Program-made: the position numbers and the translations under genes
Assembly (NCBI GenBank): GCA_947311745.1
Contig: CAMZLT010000116.1
Span: forward strand, 1-14,293
DNA length: 14,293 bases
Direction: 5' to 3'
Source: an uncultured Flavobacteriaceae bacterium
GTDB taxonomy: Bacteria > Bacteroidota > Bacteroidia > Flavobacteriales > Flavobacteriaceae
Notes under the pieces: model-generated
Told to the model about the DNA's origin: nothing
Seen by the model: the letters and a program-made list of their open reading frames with translations, nothing else
The model's database searches: none
Shown here: positions 1 through 7,482 of the stretch, one piece after another
How the letters are laid out: every line of letters begins with the position of its first letter
Numbering within the stretch: the stretch's first letter is position 1

Positions 1-2
1 AA

Positions 3-30
3 CTCTTTAGAGCTAATTTAAGAGGGGTGG
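3..30. repeat. Short inverted repeat at the window edge, possible interspersed element
   Basis: CTCTT (3-7) and AAGAG (20-24) form a small inverted repeat followed by GGGGTGG, just beyond the abnormal end of the endonuclease gene. GAGGGGTGG-type sequences next to small hairpins resemble intergenic repeats I have seen in Flavobacteria. With only the edge visible this cannot be established. Confidence 0.2.
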
Positions 31-599
31 CTGATACAACTTTTTTCCTTTTTAGATTGCACAAACTTTTTGCCTAATCCCCATAAAAAATATGTGACCC
101 TTAAAATATCACTGACAATTAACGATTTGTTATCTTCTAACCAATTTAATAGTAATTTTTGATTTTTTTTAGAAAATTCATTTGCGAAAGTCCTTCTTGA
201 ATCTTTGGGGTTTTTTATTGTAGGTTCAATTTCGCCTGTATATTTTTTTAGTAAAGTACTGATATAAATAGGTATTTCCCACATATCAATATATTTGTCA
301 ATCCATCTTTTATCAATTTGGTTAAACCCTTTAAGATTACTCACTAATTTAACTTGAATATTTTCAGCATCTATTGATTCTTTTAGTTTTATAGTGATTT
401 GAACTTGAACATCTGCTTTATAACCAGACAAAATCATGGCCTTAACATATTCAATATATTCAAGTTTGTATTCCATTAGTATCAACCAACTTTGTGCTAT
501 TTTGTCTTGTTTCCAGTTGTTGAACTTCTCTACTATGTCTTTTTCGTTTTTGAATCCGTTTTTCGCTGTTTGTGAACCTAATTTTTGTTCTTTGTTCAT
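18..599 (-). CDS. HinP1I-like type II restriction endonuclease, C-terminally truncated
   Basis: Predicted endonuclease that would cut unmethylated GCGC. The first ~166 of 193 residues follow the R.HinP1I pattern as I remember it: LGSQTAKNGFKNEKDI near the start, SGYKAD at 58-63, IQVKLVSN at 81-88, GFNQIDKRWI at 91-100 and NWLEDN at 152-157. The metal-binding and catalytic residues (Asp62, Gln81, Lys83 in HinP1I) are present here as Asp63, Gln82 and Lys84. The ATG at 599 gives an N-terminus that lines up with HinP1I, so the start is well supported. HinP1I is about 247 residues. Here similarity stops after DILR (residue ~167), and the frame ends 26 residues later in a Lys/Ser-rich tail, so the C-terminal third is missing. 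Neither of the other two minus-strand frames restores the lost part within the visible bases. The gene overlaps the partner methyltransferase by 140 nt. The family call is strong; activity is doubtful. Confidence 0.85.
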   Translation of the reverse strand: MNKEQKLGSQTAKNGFKNEKDIVEKFNNWKQDKIAQSWLILMEYKLEYIEYVKAMILSGYKADVQVQITIKLKESIDAENIQVKLVSNLKGFNQIDKRWIDKYIDMWEIPIYISTLLKKYTGEIEPTIKNPKDSRRTFANEFSKKNQKLLLNWLEDNKSLIVSDILRVTYFLWGLGKKFVQSKKEKSCISHPS

Positions 600-1599
600 T
601 ATCTCTTATTGTTTGAATAATTTCTTGAATAATATGTTGTAAAACATTTATTGATACGCTATTTCCAAATTGTTTCTGTGCTTGTGAAATACTGTTTGGA
701 TAAATAAAGTTTTCAGGAAACCCTTGTAATCTCGCACATTCTCTTGGTGATAATTTTCTTATTTTATTATTGATTTTATAAAGCCCTGTTTTTGAACCAA
801 CACCACCACCATACGCAGATAGTGTAATTGAATGTCCTTGAGTGTGATAGATTCGTTCACCTTGACCTCCTTTATTAACTTTACCAATTTGAATTGGTTT
901 ATTTGGTAATTCTTGGTTTCCGAATAAATCCGTTTTTATTTGATAATTTTTATAGAATGAAATATCGTCACGTTCTACAATTTTTGCATCTAAAGGTTCA
1001 ATTTCTAATATGTCTTGAAGTTTTGAGCGTAAGTTTAAATTAGGAAAATTAAAAATAGGTTTTTCAAAGAAATCCAAATTAAAACATACTAGATAAACTC
1101 TTTCTCTATTTTGTGGTAGGCCAAAATTACTCGTGTTTAATATTTTATAATTTACTTGATAGTTTAATTCTTTAAGTATTTTTACAATTGTTTTTATGGT
1201 GTTTCCATTATCGTGTCTTACAAAATTCTTTACATTTTCTAATAATAATATCTTTGGTCTATGGTATTCAACAATTCTTGCAATGTCAAAAAAGAGCGTT
1301 CCTCTTGTATCTTCAAATCCTTGTTGCTTACCTGATATTGAAAATGCTTGACACGGAAAACCTCCGCATAAAATGTCGTGTTTAGGTATTTCATTGGCAT
1401 TAATTTTAGTTATATCTCCAAAAGGTTTAAGGTGATGATTTAATTCATATGTTTCGGCTGCTTTTTTATCTATTTCAGATGCAAAAACACAAGTTGCACC
1501 ATATGATTTTAGGGCATAATGAAAGCCTCCTATTCCTGCAAATAAATCTATAAATTTATATTCTTTAAGTGTTTTATTATTATCGGTAATGTCAATCAT
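460..1599 (-). CDS. M.HhaI-like DNA (cytosine-5-)-methyltransferase, predicted GCGC specificity
   Basis: Transfers a methyl group from S-adenosylmethionine to C5 of cytosine, protecting the host from the partner nuclease. All C5-methyltransferase landmarks are visible in order: FAGIGG (20-25, cofactor loop), FPCQAFS with catalytic Cys83, ENV with Glu121, QNRER (163-167), and FGNSV (311-315). The target-recognition segment KGGQGERIY (243-251) followed by SITLSAYGGG is almost that of M.HhaI, including the Gln and Arg that read GCGC, so GCGC is the predicted target. The ATG at 1599 gives an N-terminus colinear with M.HhaI (327 residues). The conserved fold ends near residue 333. The remaining ~46 residues are Arg/Lys/Gln-rich and are simply the start of the endonuclease gene read in another frame, so the extension may be passive. 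The order is methyltransferase first, endonuclease second, which suits translational coupling. Confidence 0.95.
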   Translation of the reverse strand: MIDITDNNKTLKEYKFIDLFAGIGGFHYALKSYGATCVFASEIDKKAAETYELNHHLKPFGDITKINANEIPKHDILCGGFPCQAFSISGKQQGFEDTRGTLFFDIARIVEYHRPKILLLENVKNFVRHDNGNTIKTIVKILKELNYQVNYKILNTSNFGLPQNRERVYLVCFNLDFFEKPIFNFPNLNLRSKLQDILEIEPLDAKIVERDDISFYKNYQIKTDLFGNQELPNKPIQIGKVNKGGQGERIYHTQGHSITLSAYGGGVGSKTGLYKINNKIRKLSPRECARLQGFPENFIYPNSISQAQKQFGNSVSINVLQHIIQEIIQTIRDNEQRTKIRFTNSEKRIQKRKRHSREVQQLETRQNSTKLVDTNGIQT

Positions 1600-1610
1600 A
1601 TTTTTTATGT

Positions 1611-1618
1611 CAAAGATA
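1611..1618 (-). promoter_or_regulatory. Possible -7 promoter box for the methyltransferase gene
   Basis: The minus strand reads TATCTTTG here, an exact match to the Bacteroidota -7 consensus TAnnTTTG, 11 nt upstream of the methyltransferase ATG. No TTTG-like -33 element is seen at the usual distance. If used, the mRNA would be nearly leaderless. This is only a motif match in AT-rich DNA. Confidence 0.3.
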
Positions 1619-1795
1619 AATGTTTATTAGTAGTTTTAGTTCTGTTTTATTTTTTTTAAATTAGTTTTTATACCAACAGTTTTGTCAAAGCGATATTGTC
1701 GTGATATAAAGCTGTTGTAAAGTTATATTAATTTTTTGTTTTACCCTGTAAAATCACCACTATATTATTACTTAAAGTTTAGTAAATAAAACTAT

Positions 1796-1811
1796 TAAAA
1801 TACGTATTTTA
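1796..1811. repeat. 16-bp perfect palindrome TAAAATACGTATTTTA
   Basis: A perfect 16-bp palindrome lies 18 nt past the stop of the SNF2 gene and about 200 nt upstream of the methyltransferase start, in the otherwise featureless 230-bp gap 1600-1829. Read on the minus strand it is followed by a T-rich stretch, so it could be a weak AT-only terminator for the SNF2 transcript. It could equally be a binding site for a dimeric regulator of the restriction-modification pair. No controller (C) protein gene is visible nearby. The symmetry is certain; the function is not known. Confidence 0.4.
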
Positions 1812-1829
1812 CACATTACAATAGTATTA

Positions 1830-4733
1830 TTAGTCAAGTAAAGTTAACAATGTAGTTTCATCTGTTATAAAACTATCTTGTGTAAATAAGGCTTCGGAAA
1901 TGTCTTGTTTTTCTTGTTGTATTTTTTGTATTTTTTCCTCAATAGTACCTTTAGTTATAAATTTATATACAAATACATTTTTTGTCTGTCCGATACGATG
2001 TGTTCTGTCAATTGCTTGTTGTTCTATAAACGGATTCCACCAAGGGTCAGAAATTATTACGTAATTTGCTGCAGTTATATTCAAACCGACACCACCAGCT
2101 TTTATAGAAATTAAAAAAGGCAATACACTAGCATTGTTTTGATATTCAGCTACAATATTTTGTGGATTTTTAGATTTTCCTGTTAGCATTTTATACGAAA
2201 TACTATTCGATTCAAAATATTCTTTAAACAGATTTAAAAATGAAACATAAGATGAAAAAATAATAAATTTATGATTTTGAGCCATTAAATTTTCTATAAA
2301 CGAAAGAATACTTTGATACTTGCCAGAATCGTAATCTAATTTAGTATTAATTAATTTAGGATGTAAAGCAATCTGTCGCAATTTGGTTAGTCCTGCTAAA
2401 ACTTTTATTTTATTATTTTTATTTTCTTGCTTTAAAATTTCGTTTCTAATAGCCGATTTTTCTGATTCGTAAAAACTTTTCTGCTCTTTTAAAAGTTCGC
2501 AGTAATGTGTGTTAATAATTTTTTCAGGTAATTCTTTTGCCACATTTTCTTTAAGACGTCTTAAAATAAAAGGCTGTATAATTTGTTTTAAATTAGTAAC
2601 TTCATCTGCTTCTGGGTTGTTTTTTATTTTTTGAATATACTCTTTGTTAAAAAAAGCATAATTACCTAAGAGTTCGGGGTTTAAAAAGTAAAATTGCGAC
2701 CAAATATCGGATAGTTTATTTTCAAAAGGAGTTCCTGTAATGGAAATTTTATAGGTTGTATTTATTTTTGTTACGGCTTTAAAAATTAAAGATTTAGGGT
2801 TTTTAATTGCATGACTTTCATCTAATATAAAAAATGAAAATGTGTAATCTTGTAAAAAATCAATATCGTTTCGTATTACACCATAACTTGTAATTGCGAT
2901 ATGTTTTTTTTGAAAATTAGCTATAAATGTTTCTTTACGATTTGTGCCATAATACGAAAAGTACGATAATTCGGGAGCAAATTTACGCAATTCGTCTTTC
3001 CAATTCTGAATTAATACCCTTGGTAGAACAATTAGTGCTGTTTCAAAGGTTTCTACGGTTTCATTAACCGAAAATAAATCTAATTGACCGTTTATATTTG
3101 CAGATAAATTAGAATTTACTTCCTCAAAAAAGCGTTTTAGTAAAGTTAAAACCTGAAGTGTTTTACCCAAGCCCATATCGTCGGCAAGGCAAACCCCAAA
3201 ATTGTTAAAAACTCTGTTGTGTAACCATTGATAACCGTACAATTGGTAATTGCGTAGTGTTGCGATTGATTTTTTTGGCAATGCAATTTCTTTAATAATT
3301 TTTAAGTTTTCAATATGTTGCTTAATATTTGCTTCTATTTCAAATACATTTTGACGATCTAACAAATGATAATTTTGTTTATGTAATTTGATTTGATTGG
3401 TTTTAGAAGTCCGTTTTGCAAACTCGGATAATTGCGAAAACCATTCTTTCGGAATTATAAAAATGGTATTGTCTGGTAATATATACTCTTGATTTTGGTT
3501 TAAAATATGTTCTTTAAAGTTTGTAAAAGGAAGTATATAATCTTTAATTTTTATTGAAATGCTTATATCAAACCAGTCGCGATTACTTTTTATAGTTGAA
3601 AGAATTTTTTCTCGTTCAAAAACGCTTTCTTTTTTTAGTAATCGGTTATTTATTTTAAATCCTATTTTAGATAGTTTTAAAAATAACGCATCGTTTTTCT
3701 TTAGAACTTCGTACGGATCGTTTGATTTTGTTTTAAGCGTAAAATACGTATCTAATTTTACAAAGCCTAATTCGTTTAAAATTTTTAAATATTCTTTTTC
3801 TTTTTGTTTGTTACGTTTTATTTGTTCGATAAAAAAATCGTCATCTTTTTCAATGATTTTAGAGAATATTTCATCGCTACCATAAAAAGTGGTTTTTTTA
3901 TTGTTGTATAAAAAACTTACTGAAAAAATAATATTTCCGTGAATACTTTTTTCTAAATCTAAAATAGGAGTTAACTCAACTTTAGGTTTTATTATATCAA
4001 TATTTTCTAATTGATAGTTAAATTTGTTTAAAGCATATCTAACAAATTTATTAAAAAATAATGCACTGGATCTGCTTGGTATAATTAGTTCGTTTTTAGT
4101 TTGAAATGGTTTTATTTTTTTACCATTAAATTTAGTATTATCAAATTGAAAAACGGAATTTTTATAAATAAGTAGTGGATTTTTATCGTTTAATACAATT
4201 GTTTTATTTAAAGGGATTTCTTTGTCATTTAGTAAAACATCTAAGTTATACGTAAAATAAAACGTACGTTCTTTTTCTTTTTTTGAAAAAACAAAATTGA
4301 CGTTTAGTTTATTGTTTGAATACGTTAAAAAATCGTTTTCAAAATAATTTTTTTTTGATTTTTCATAGATAAATAGTGCAGGTTTGTTTTTTATTAATTC
4401 TTTGGTAATTATATCTTTAATAAAATCTATATTTTTAGTAATTACTTTTTTTTCTCTTGTTTCTAATTTTGTATAAAATTTGTCAAAACTTAGTTTTAGA
4501 TGTTTTTTATTGTACTTTTTGTTTAGATTAGTATTGGTAAGTTTTTTTAAATTGTCAAAAATTAATCGTATCCATTTTTCATTTAAAAAATCGTATTTTT
4601 CAAAATCGGATTCGAATACTTGTGCTAAAATACTTACATATTTTTTGTCCGTATTCTCTTTAATTAAGTATGGTATACATAAATAATCAAAATAAGAATG
4701 CTTTTTAATGCCAAAAGCTACTTTAATTTTCAT
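1830..4733 (-). CDS. SNF2-family DEAD/DEAH-box helicase/ATPase with a clamp-binding-like insert
   Basis: A double-stranded-DNA translocase of the Swi2/Snf2 type, 967 residues from the ATG at 4733. An in-frame TTG at 4760 would add nine residues, but the MKIKVAFGIKK start looks more natural. Residues 1 to ~480 form a Lys/Asn/Phe-rich region of unassigned function. The SNF2 ATPase core follows: RNYQLYGYQWL (494-504), Walker A DDMGLGKT (518-525), Walker B DESH (638-641) and the SITGTPFENK motif (664-673). The helicase C lobe contains SIKAGGVGLN and ends with QAIDRTHRIGQ (906-916). Between motifs I and Ia an insertion of ~25 polar residues carries QLDLF (550-554), an exact match to the bacterial beta-clamp-binding pentapeptide. 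No zinc-finger, nuclease or SWIM domain is evident. The gene stands alone as a transcription unit between a terminator and the restriction-modification pair. A role in repair, transcription or defence cannot be decided from sequence. Confidence 0.93.
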   Translation of the reverse strand: MKIKVAFGIKKHSYFDYLCIPYLIKENTDKKYVSILAQVFESDFEKYDFLNEKWIRLIFDNLKKLTNTNLNKKYNKKHLKLSFDKFYTKLETREKKVITKNIDFIKDIITKELIKNKPALFIYEKSKKNYFENDFLTYSNNKLNVNFVFSKKEKERTFYFTYNLDVLLNDKEIPLNKTIVLNDKNPLLIYKNSVFQFDNTKFNGKKIKPFQTKNELIIPSRSSALFFNKFVRYALNKFNYQLENIDIIKPKVELTPILDLEKSIHGNIIFSVSFLYNNKKTTFYGSDEIFSKIIEKDDDFFIEQIKRNKQKEKEYLKILNELGFVKLDTYFTLKTKSNDPYEVLKKNDALFLKLSKIGFKINNRLLKKESVFEREKILSTIKSNRDWFDISISIKIKDYILPFTNFKEHILNQNQEYILPDNTIFIIPKEWFSQLSEFAKRTSKTNQIKLHKQNYHLLDRQNVFEIEANIKQHIENLKIIKEIALPKKSIATLRNYQLYGYQWLHNRVFNNFGVCLADDMGLGKTLQVLTLLKRFFEEVNSNLSANINGQLDLFSVNETVETFETALIVLPRVLIQNWKDELRKFAPELSYFSYYGTNRKETFIANFQKKHIAITSYGVIRNDIDFLQDYTFSFFILDESHAIKNPKSLIFKAVTKINTTYKISITGTPFENKLSDIWSQFYFLNPELLGNYAFFNKEYIQKIKNNPEADEVTNLKQIIQPFILRRLKENVAKELPEKIINTHYCELLKEQKSFYESEKSAIRNEILKQENKNNKIKVLAGLTKLRQIALHPKLINTKLDYDSGKYQSILSFIENLMAQNHKFIIFSSYVSFLNLFKEYFESNSISYKMLTGKSKNPQNIVAEYQNNASVLPFLISIKAGGVGLNITAANYVIISDPWWNPFIEQQAIDRTHRIGQTKNVFVYKFITKGTIEEKIQKIQQEKQDISEALFTQDSFITDETTLLTLLD

Positions 4734-4757
4734 ATTGAAAAAATATTGAATTTTGAG

Positions 4758-4765
4758 CAAATATA
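4758..4765 (-). promoter_or_regulatory. Possible -7 promoter box for the SNF2 gene
   Basis: The minus strand reads TATATTTG, an exact match to TAnnTTTG, about 24 nt upstream of the ATG at 4733. It abuts the T-run of the aconitase terminator, so the upstream transcript would end where the SNF2 transcript begins. A -33 TTTG is not seen. Confidence 0.35.
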
Positions 4766-4800
4766 AAAAACTCCATAAATTTATATCTATGGAGTTTTTT
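4765..4800 (-). terminator. Rho-independent terminator downstream of aconitase
   Basis: A perfect 13-bp inverted repeat, AAAAAACTCCATA (4765-4777) against TATGGAGTTTTTT (4788-4800), with a 10-nt loop. On the minus strand the hairpin begins 25 nt after the aconitase stop and ends in a T-run, the classic intrinsic-terminator layout. The symmetric A/T flanks make it potentially bidirectional, but no plus-strand gene needs it here. Confidence 0.85.
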
Positions 4801-4824
4801 AATTATTTGCAATATGTTTACTTT

Positions 4825-7092
4825 TTAAGCATTTGCATTTTCTTTTTTGATTAAATTCAAAGCAGAACCTTCTTTAAACCAAGCAATTTGCCCTTCGTTA
4901 TAGGTATGATTTACTTGTATAGTTTCTTTTGAACCATCTTTATGCGTAATTTCAACCGTTAGAGGTTTGCCAGCAGAAAAATCATTCAAATCTACAAAGT
5001 CAAAAGTATCGTCCTCTTGAATTTTATCGTAATCTGCTTCGTTAGAAAAAGTCAGCCCTAACATACCTTGTTTTTTAAGGTTTGTTTCGTGAATTCGTGC
5101 AAAGGATTTTACAATAACAGCAACCACACCTAAATGTCTAGGTTCCATTGCTGCATGTTCTCTTGAAGAACCTTCACCATAATTATGTTCTCCTACAACT
5201 ATTGAAGGGGTTTTTACTGCTTTATATGCACGAGCAGTATCTGGAACAGCACCATATTCATCAGTTAATTGATTTTTAACTTTATTGGTTTTTCCATTAA
5301 ATTTATTAACCGCACCAATTAGCATATTGTTAGAGATGTTATCTAAATGCCCTCTAAAACGTAACCAAGGACCAGCCATTGAAATATGATCCGTAGTACA
5401 TTTTCCTGCTGCTTTAATTAATAATTTAGCACCTTTAATTTCTTTGATTGGTTCAAAAGGTGTTAATAATTGTAATCTTTTAGAATCAGGACTAACGACT
5501 ACTTCTACACCAGAACCATCAGCCATTGGAGCAACAAAGCCTGGGTCTTTTACATCAAATCCTTTTGGAGGTAATTCAAAACCTGTTGGCTCTTCAAACA
5601 TTACTTTTTCACCATCTTTGTTAATTAATGTATCCGTCATAGGATTAAAATCTAATTTACCAGAGATGGCAACTGCTGCAACCATAGATGGGGATGCTAC
5701 AAAGGCATGTGTATTTGGATTTCCGTCTGCTCGTTTAGAAAAGTTTCGATTAAACGAGTGTACAATAGTGTTTTTTGGTTGGTTTTCCGAACCTTCTCTT
5801 GCCCATTGTCCGATACAAGGTCCGCAAGCGTTGGTAAATATTTTTGCGTCTAATTTTTCAAAAATATCTAGTAATCCATCACGTTCTGCGGTATATCTTA
5901 CTTGTTCAGAACCTGGGTTAATTCCGAATTCCGCTTTTGCAACCAATCCTTTTTCAACTGCTTGTTTTGCAATGGAAGCTGCTCTAGATAAATCCTCGTA
6001 AGAGGAGTTTGTACACGAACCAATTAAACCCCATTCTACATCTAAAGGCCAGCCGTTTTTAGTTGCTTTTTCGGTCATTTCTTTTCCTACTGGAGTTGCT
6101 AAATCTGGAGTAAAAGGACCGTTTAAATGAGGTTTTAGCGTGTCTAAATTTATTTCAATTACTTGATCGAAATATTTTTCTGGATTTGCATACACTTCAT
6201 CATCACCAGTTAAATATGCTTTAATTTCGTTTGCGGCATCGGCAACATCTGCACGATTTGTTGCTCTTAAATATCTTTCAATAGATTCGTCATATCCAAA
6301 AGTAGAAGTGGTTGCACCAACTTCCGCTCCCATATTACAAATTGTTCCTTTACCAGTTGCAGACATAGATTTTGCACCTTCGCCAAAATATTCAATAATA
6401 CAATCTGTTCCTCCTTTTGCAGTTAAAATCCCTGCTACTTTTAAGATAACATCTTTTGGAGCTGTCCAACCAGAAAGTTTTCCGGTTAATTTTACACCAA
6501 TTAGTTTCGGAAATTTTAATTCCCAAGCCATTCCTGCCATAACATCTACCGCATCTGCACCTCCAACACCAATAGCTACCATACCAAGTCCTCCTGCGTT
6601 TACTGTGTGGCTGTCTGTACCAATCATCATTCCTCCAGGGAAAGCATAATTTTCTAATACTACTTGATGGATAATTCCTGCTCCAGGTTTCCAAAAACCA
6701 ATTCCGTATTTATTCGAAACAGAACCTAAAAAATTAAAGACTTCACTTGAATTATTAATAGCATCTTGTAAATCTTTATCAGCTCCGATTCGTGCTTGAA
6801 TTAAGTGGTCGCAATGTACCGTTGTTGGTACAGCTACTTCTTTTTTACCTGCTTGCATAAATTGCAGTAAAGCCATTTGTGCAGTTGCATCTTGACATGC
6901 AATACGATCAGGAGCAAAATCTACATAATCTTTACCTCTTTGGTATGCTTTTTTTGGTGTGCCTTCCCAAAGGTGGTTGTATAATATTTTTTCTGCTAGG
7001 GTTAATGGTTTCCCAACAACTTCACGAGCAGTATCTACATTTTTTTTCATTCTGCGATACACTCCTTTAATCATTTCGATATCAAATGCCAT
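4825..7092 (-). CDS. acn: Aconitate hydratase, mitochondrial type (aconitase)
   Basis: Catalyses citrate to isocitrate isomerisation through cis-aconitate in the TCA cycle, in the cytoplasm, using a [4Fe-4S] cluster. At 755 residues it has the length and layout of mitochondrial aconitase rather than bacterial AcnB, whose swivel domain is at the N-terminus. The cluster ligands are visible as Cys360 (GSCTNSSYED) and Cys423/Cys426 (NACGPCIGQW). Active-site elements include HSFNRNFSKR (445-454), GPWLRFRGH (574-582) and GEGSSREHAA (639-648), which carries the catalytic Ser and substrate-binding Arg. The swivel domain from about residue 540 is complete. The ATG at 7092 gives the N-terminus MAFDIEMIKGVYRRM, usual for the Bacteroidota enzyme. 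The gene is monocistronic: promoter box upstream, strong terminator downstream. It is visibly less AT-rich than its neighbours, as expected for a highly expressed, conserved gene. Confidence 0.97.
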   Translation of the reverse strand: MAFDIEMIKGVYRRMKKNVDTAREVVGKPLTLAEKILYNHLWEGTPKKAYQRGKDYVDFAPDRIACQDATAQMALLQFMQAGKKEVAVPTTVHCDHLIQARIGADKDLQDAINNSSEVFNFLGSVSNKYGIGFWKPGAGIIHQVVLENYAFPGGMMIGTDSHTVNAGGLGMVAIGVGGADAVDVMAGMAWELKFPKLIGVKLTGKLSGWTAPKDVILKVAGILTAKGGTDCIIEYFGEGAKSMSATGKGTICNMGAEVGATTSTFGYDESIERYLRATNRADVADAANEIKAYLTGDDEVYANPEKYFDQVIEINLDTLKPHLNGPFTPDLATPVGKEMTEKATKNGWPLDVEWGLIGSCTNSSYEDLSRAASIAKQAVEKGLVAKAEFGINPGSEQVRYTAERDGLLDIFEKLDAKIFTNACGPCIGQWAREGSENQPKNTIVHSFNRNFSKRADGNPNTHAFVASPSMVAAVAISGKLDFNPMTDTLINKDGEKVMFEEPTGFELPPKGFDVKDPGFVAPMADGSGVEVVVSPDSKRLQLLTPFEPIKEIKGAKLLIKAAGKCTTDHISMAGPWLRFRGHLDNISNNMLIGAVNKFNGKTNKVKNQLTDEYGAVPDTARAYKAVKTPSIVVGEHNYGEGSSREHAAMEPRHLGVVAVIVKSFARIHETNLKKQGMLGLTFSNEADYDKIQEDDTFDFVDLNDFSAGKPLTVEITHKDGSKETIQVNHTYNEGQIAWFKEGSALNLIKKENANA

Positions 7093-7114
7093 AAATAAGA
7101 ATTTTAAATTTTTG

Positions 7115-7122
7115 CGAAATTA
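7115..7122 (-). promoter_or_regulatory. Likely -7 promoter box of the aconitase gene
   Basis: The minus strand reads TAATTTCG within TTTTTTTGTAATTTCGCAAA, very like the common Flavobacteria promoter core (consensus TAnnTTTG, one mismatch). It lies 23 nt upstream of the aconitase ATG and would place the transcription start around 7107. A clear -33 TTTG at the standard distance is not seen. Confidence 0.45.
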
Positions 7123-7321
7123 CAAAAAAATGAGGAGTTTTAAAAGTGAAAAATGGCTTATTGCTATAAAATTTTTAATTCCGTAAAAACGACTTTCTAA
7201 ATTGCGAATATTAAAATATTTTTGGTTTTTTTTAGTAAAATCAAAATGTATAAGTGGATTTAATTCGAAAAACTCATGCGTTTTTTATTATAAAGCCAAA
7301 TTATTTGCTATAATTAAAAGT

Positions 7322-7410
7322 GCTCAAAATTCGTCAGGTTCAAAGTGAGTTAGACCAATACTAGCAGCATTTTGTCCTTTTGTAATGAGAAAAACTTCTA
7401 ATTTTAAAAT
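7322..7410 (-). pseudogene. Possible 3' remnant of an unidentified gene
   Basis: On the minus strand a frame closed upstream by TAA and ending in TGA at about 7322-7324 encodes a tail that includes LITKGQNAASIGLTHFEPDE. This has a protein-like amino-acid mix, with Gly, Ala, Thr and acidic residues, unlike random translation of AT-rich DNA, which gives Lys, Asn, Ile and Phe. No ATG or upstream coding frame accompanies it. I do not recognise the family. It may be the relic of a deleted or decayed gene, or chance. Confidence 0.25.
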
Positions 7411-7482
7411 TGAATATTATGAGTTTTATAATTTACATTTTTTTTAACAGGTTGTTTTTGTAATTTGTAGTAATATTGCTGT

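Larger units (their letters stand above)
7093..7482. other. 390-bp divergent intergenic region, aconitase / secreted protein
   Basis: This gap separates the divergently transcribed aconitase and CarboxypepD-like protein genes. The end near 7115 holds a promoter box for aconitase. The end near 7461 has a TAATTTG stretch that could be a one-base-short -7 box for the plus-strand gene. On the minus strand between 7322 and about 7410 a stop-free stretch of roughly 29 codons reads like the end of a real protein. No RNA gene, hairpin terminator or complete small gene was found. Confidence 0.6.

Noticed and set aside
18..104. Simple frameshift as the cause of the endonuclease truncation
   Set aside because: The two alternative minus-strand frames after DILR run only about 8 and 15 codons before stops and do not restore the expected family sequence.
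1600..1829. Controller (C) protein gene for the restriction-modification pair
   Set aside because: The gap is AT-rich, has no open frame of useful length and no helix-turn-helix-like translation.
4734..4760. Longer SNF2 start at TTG 4760
   Set aside because: It would add nine residues (MLKIQYFFN) and place translation on top of the promoter-like box. The ATG at 4733 is more plausible.
5444..6001. A 185-codon plus-strand frame opposite aconitase
   Set aside because: It is the antisense shadow of a long conserved gene. The Ser/Pro-rich translation has no recognisable domain.
6392..6694. A 100-codon minus-strand frame inside the aconitase gene
   Set aside because: It lies wholly inside the aconitase coding region in another frame, with Trp/Arg/Cys-rich nonsense composition. 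The aconitase frame is unambiguous.
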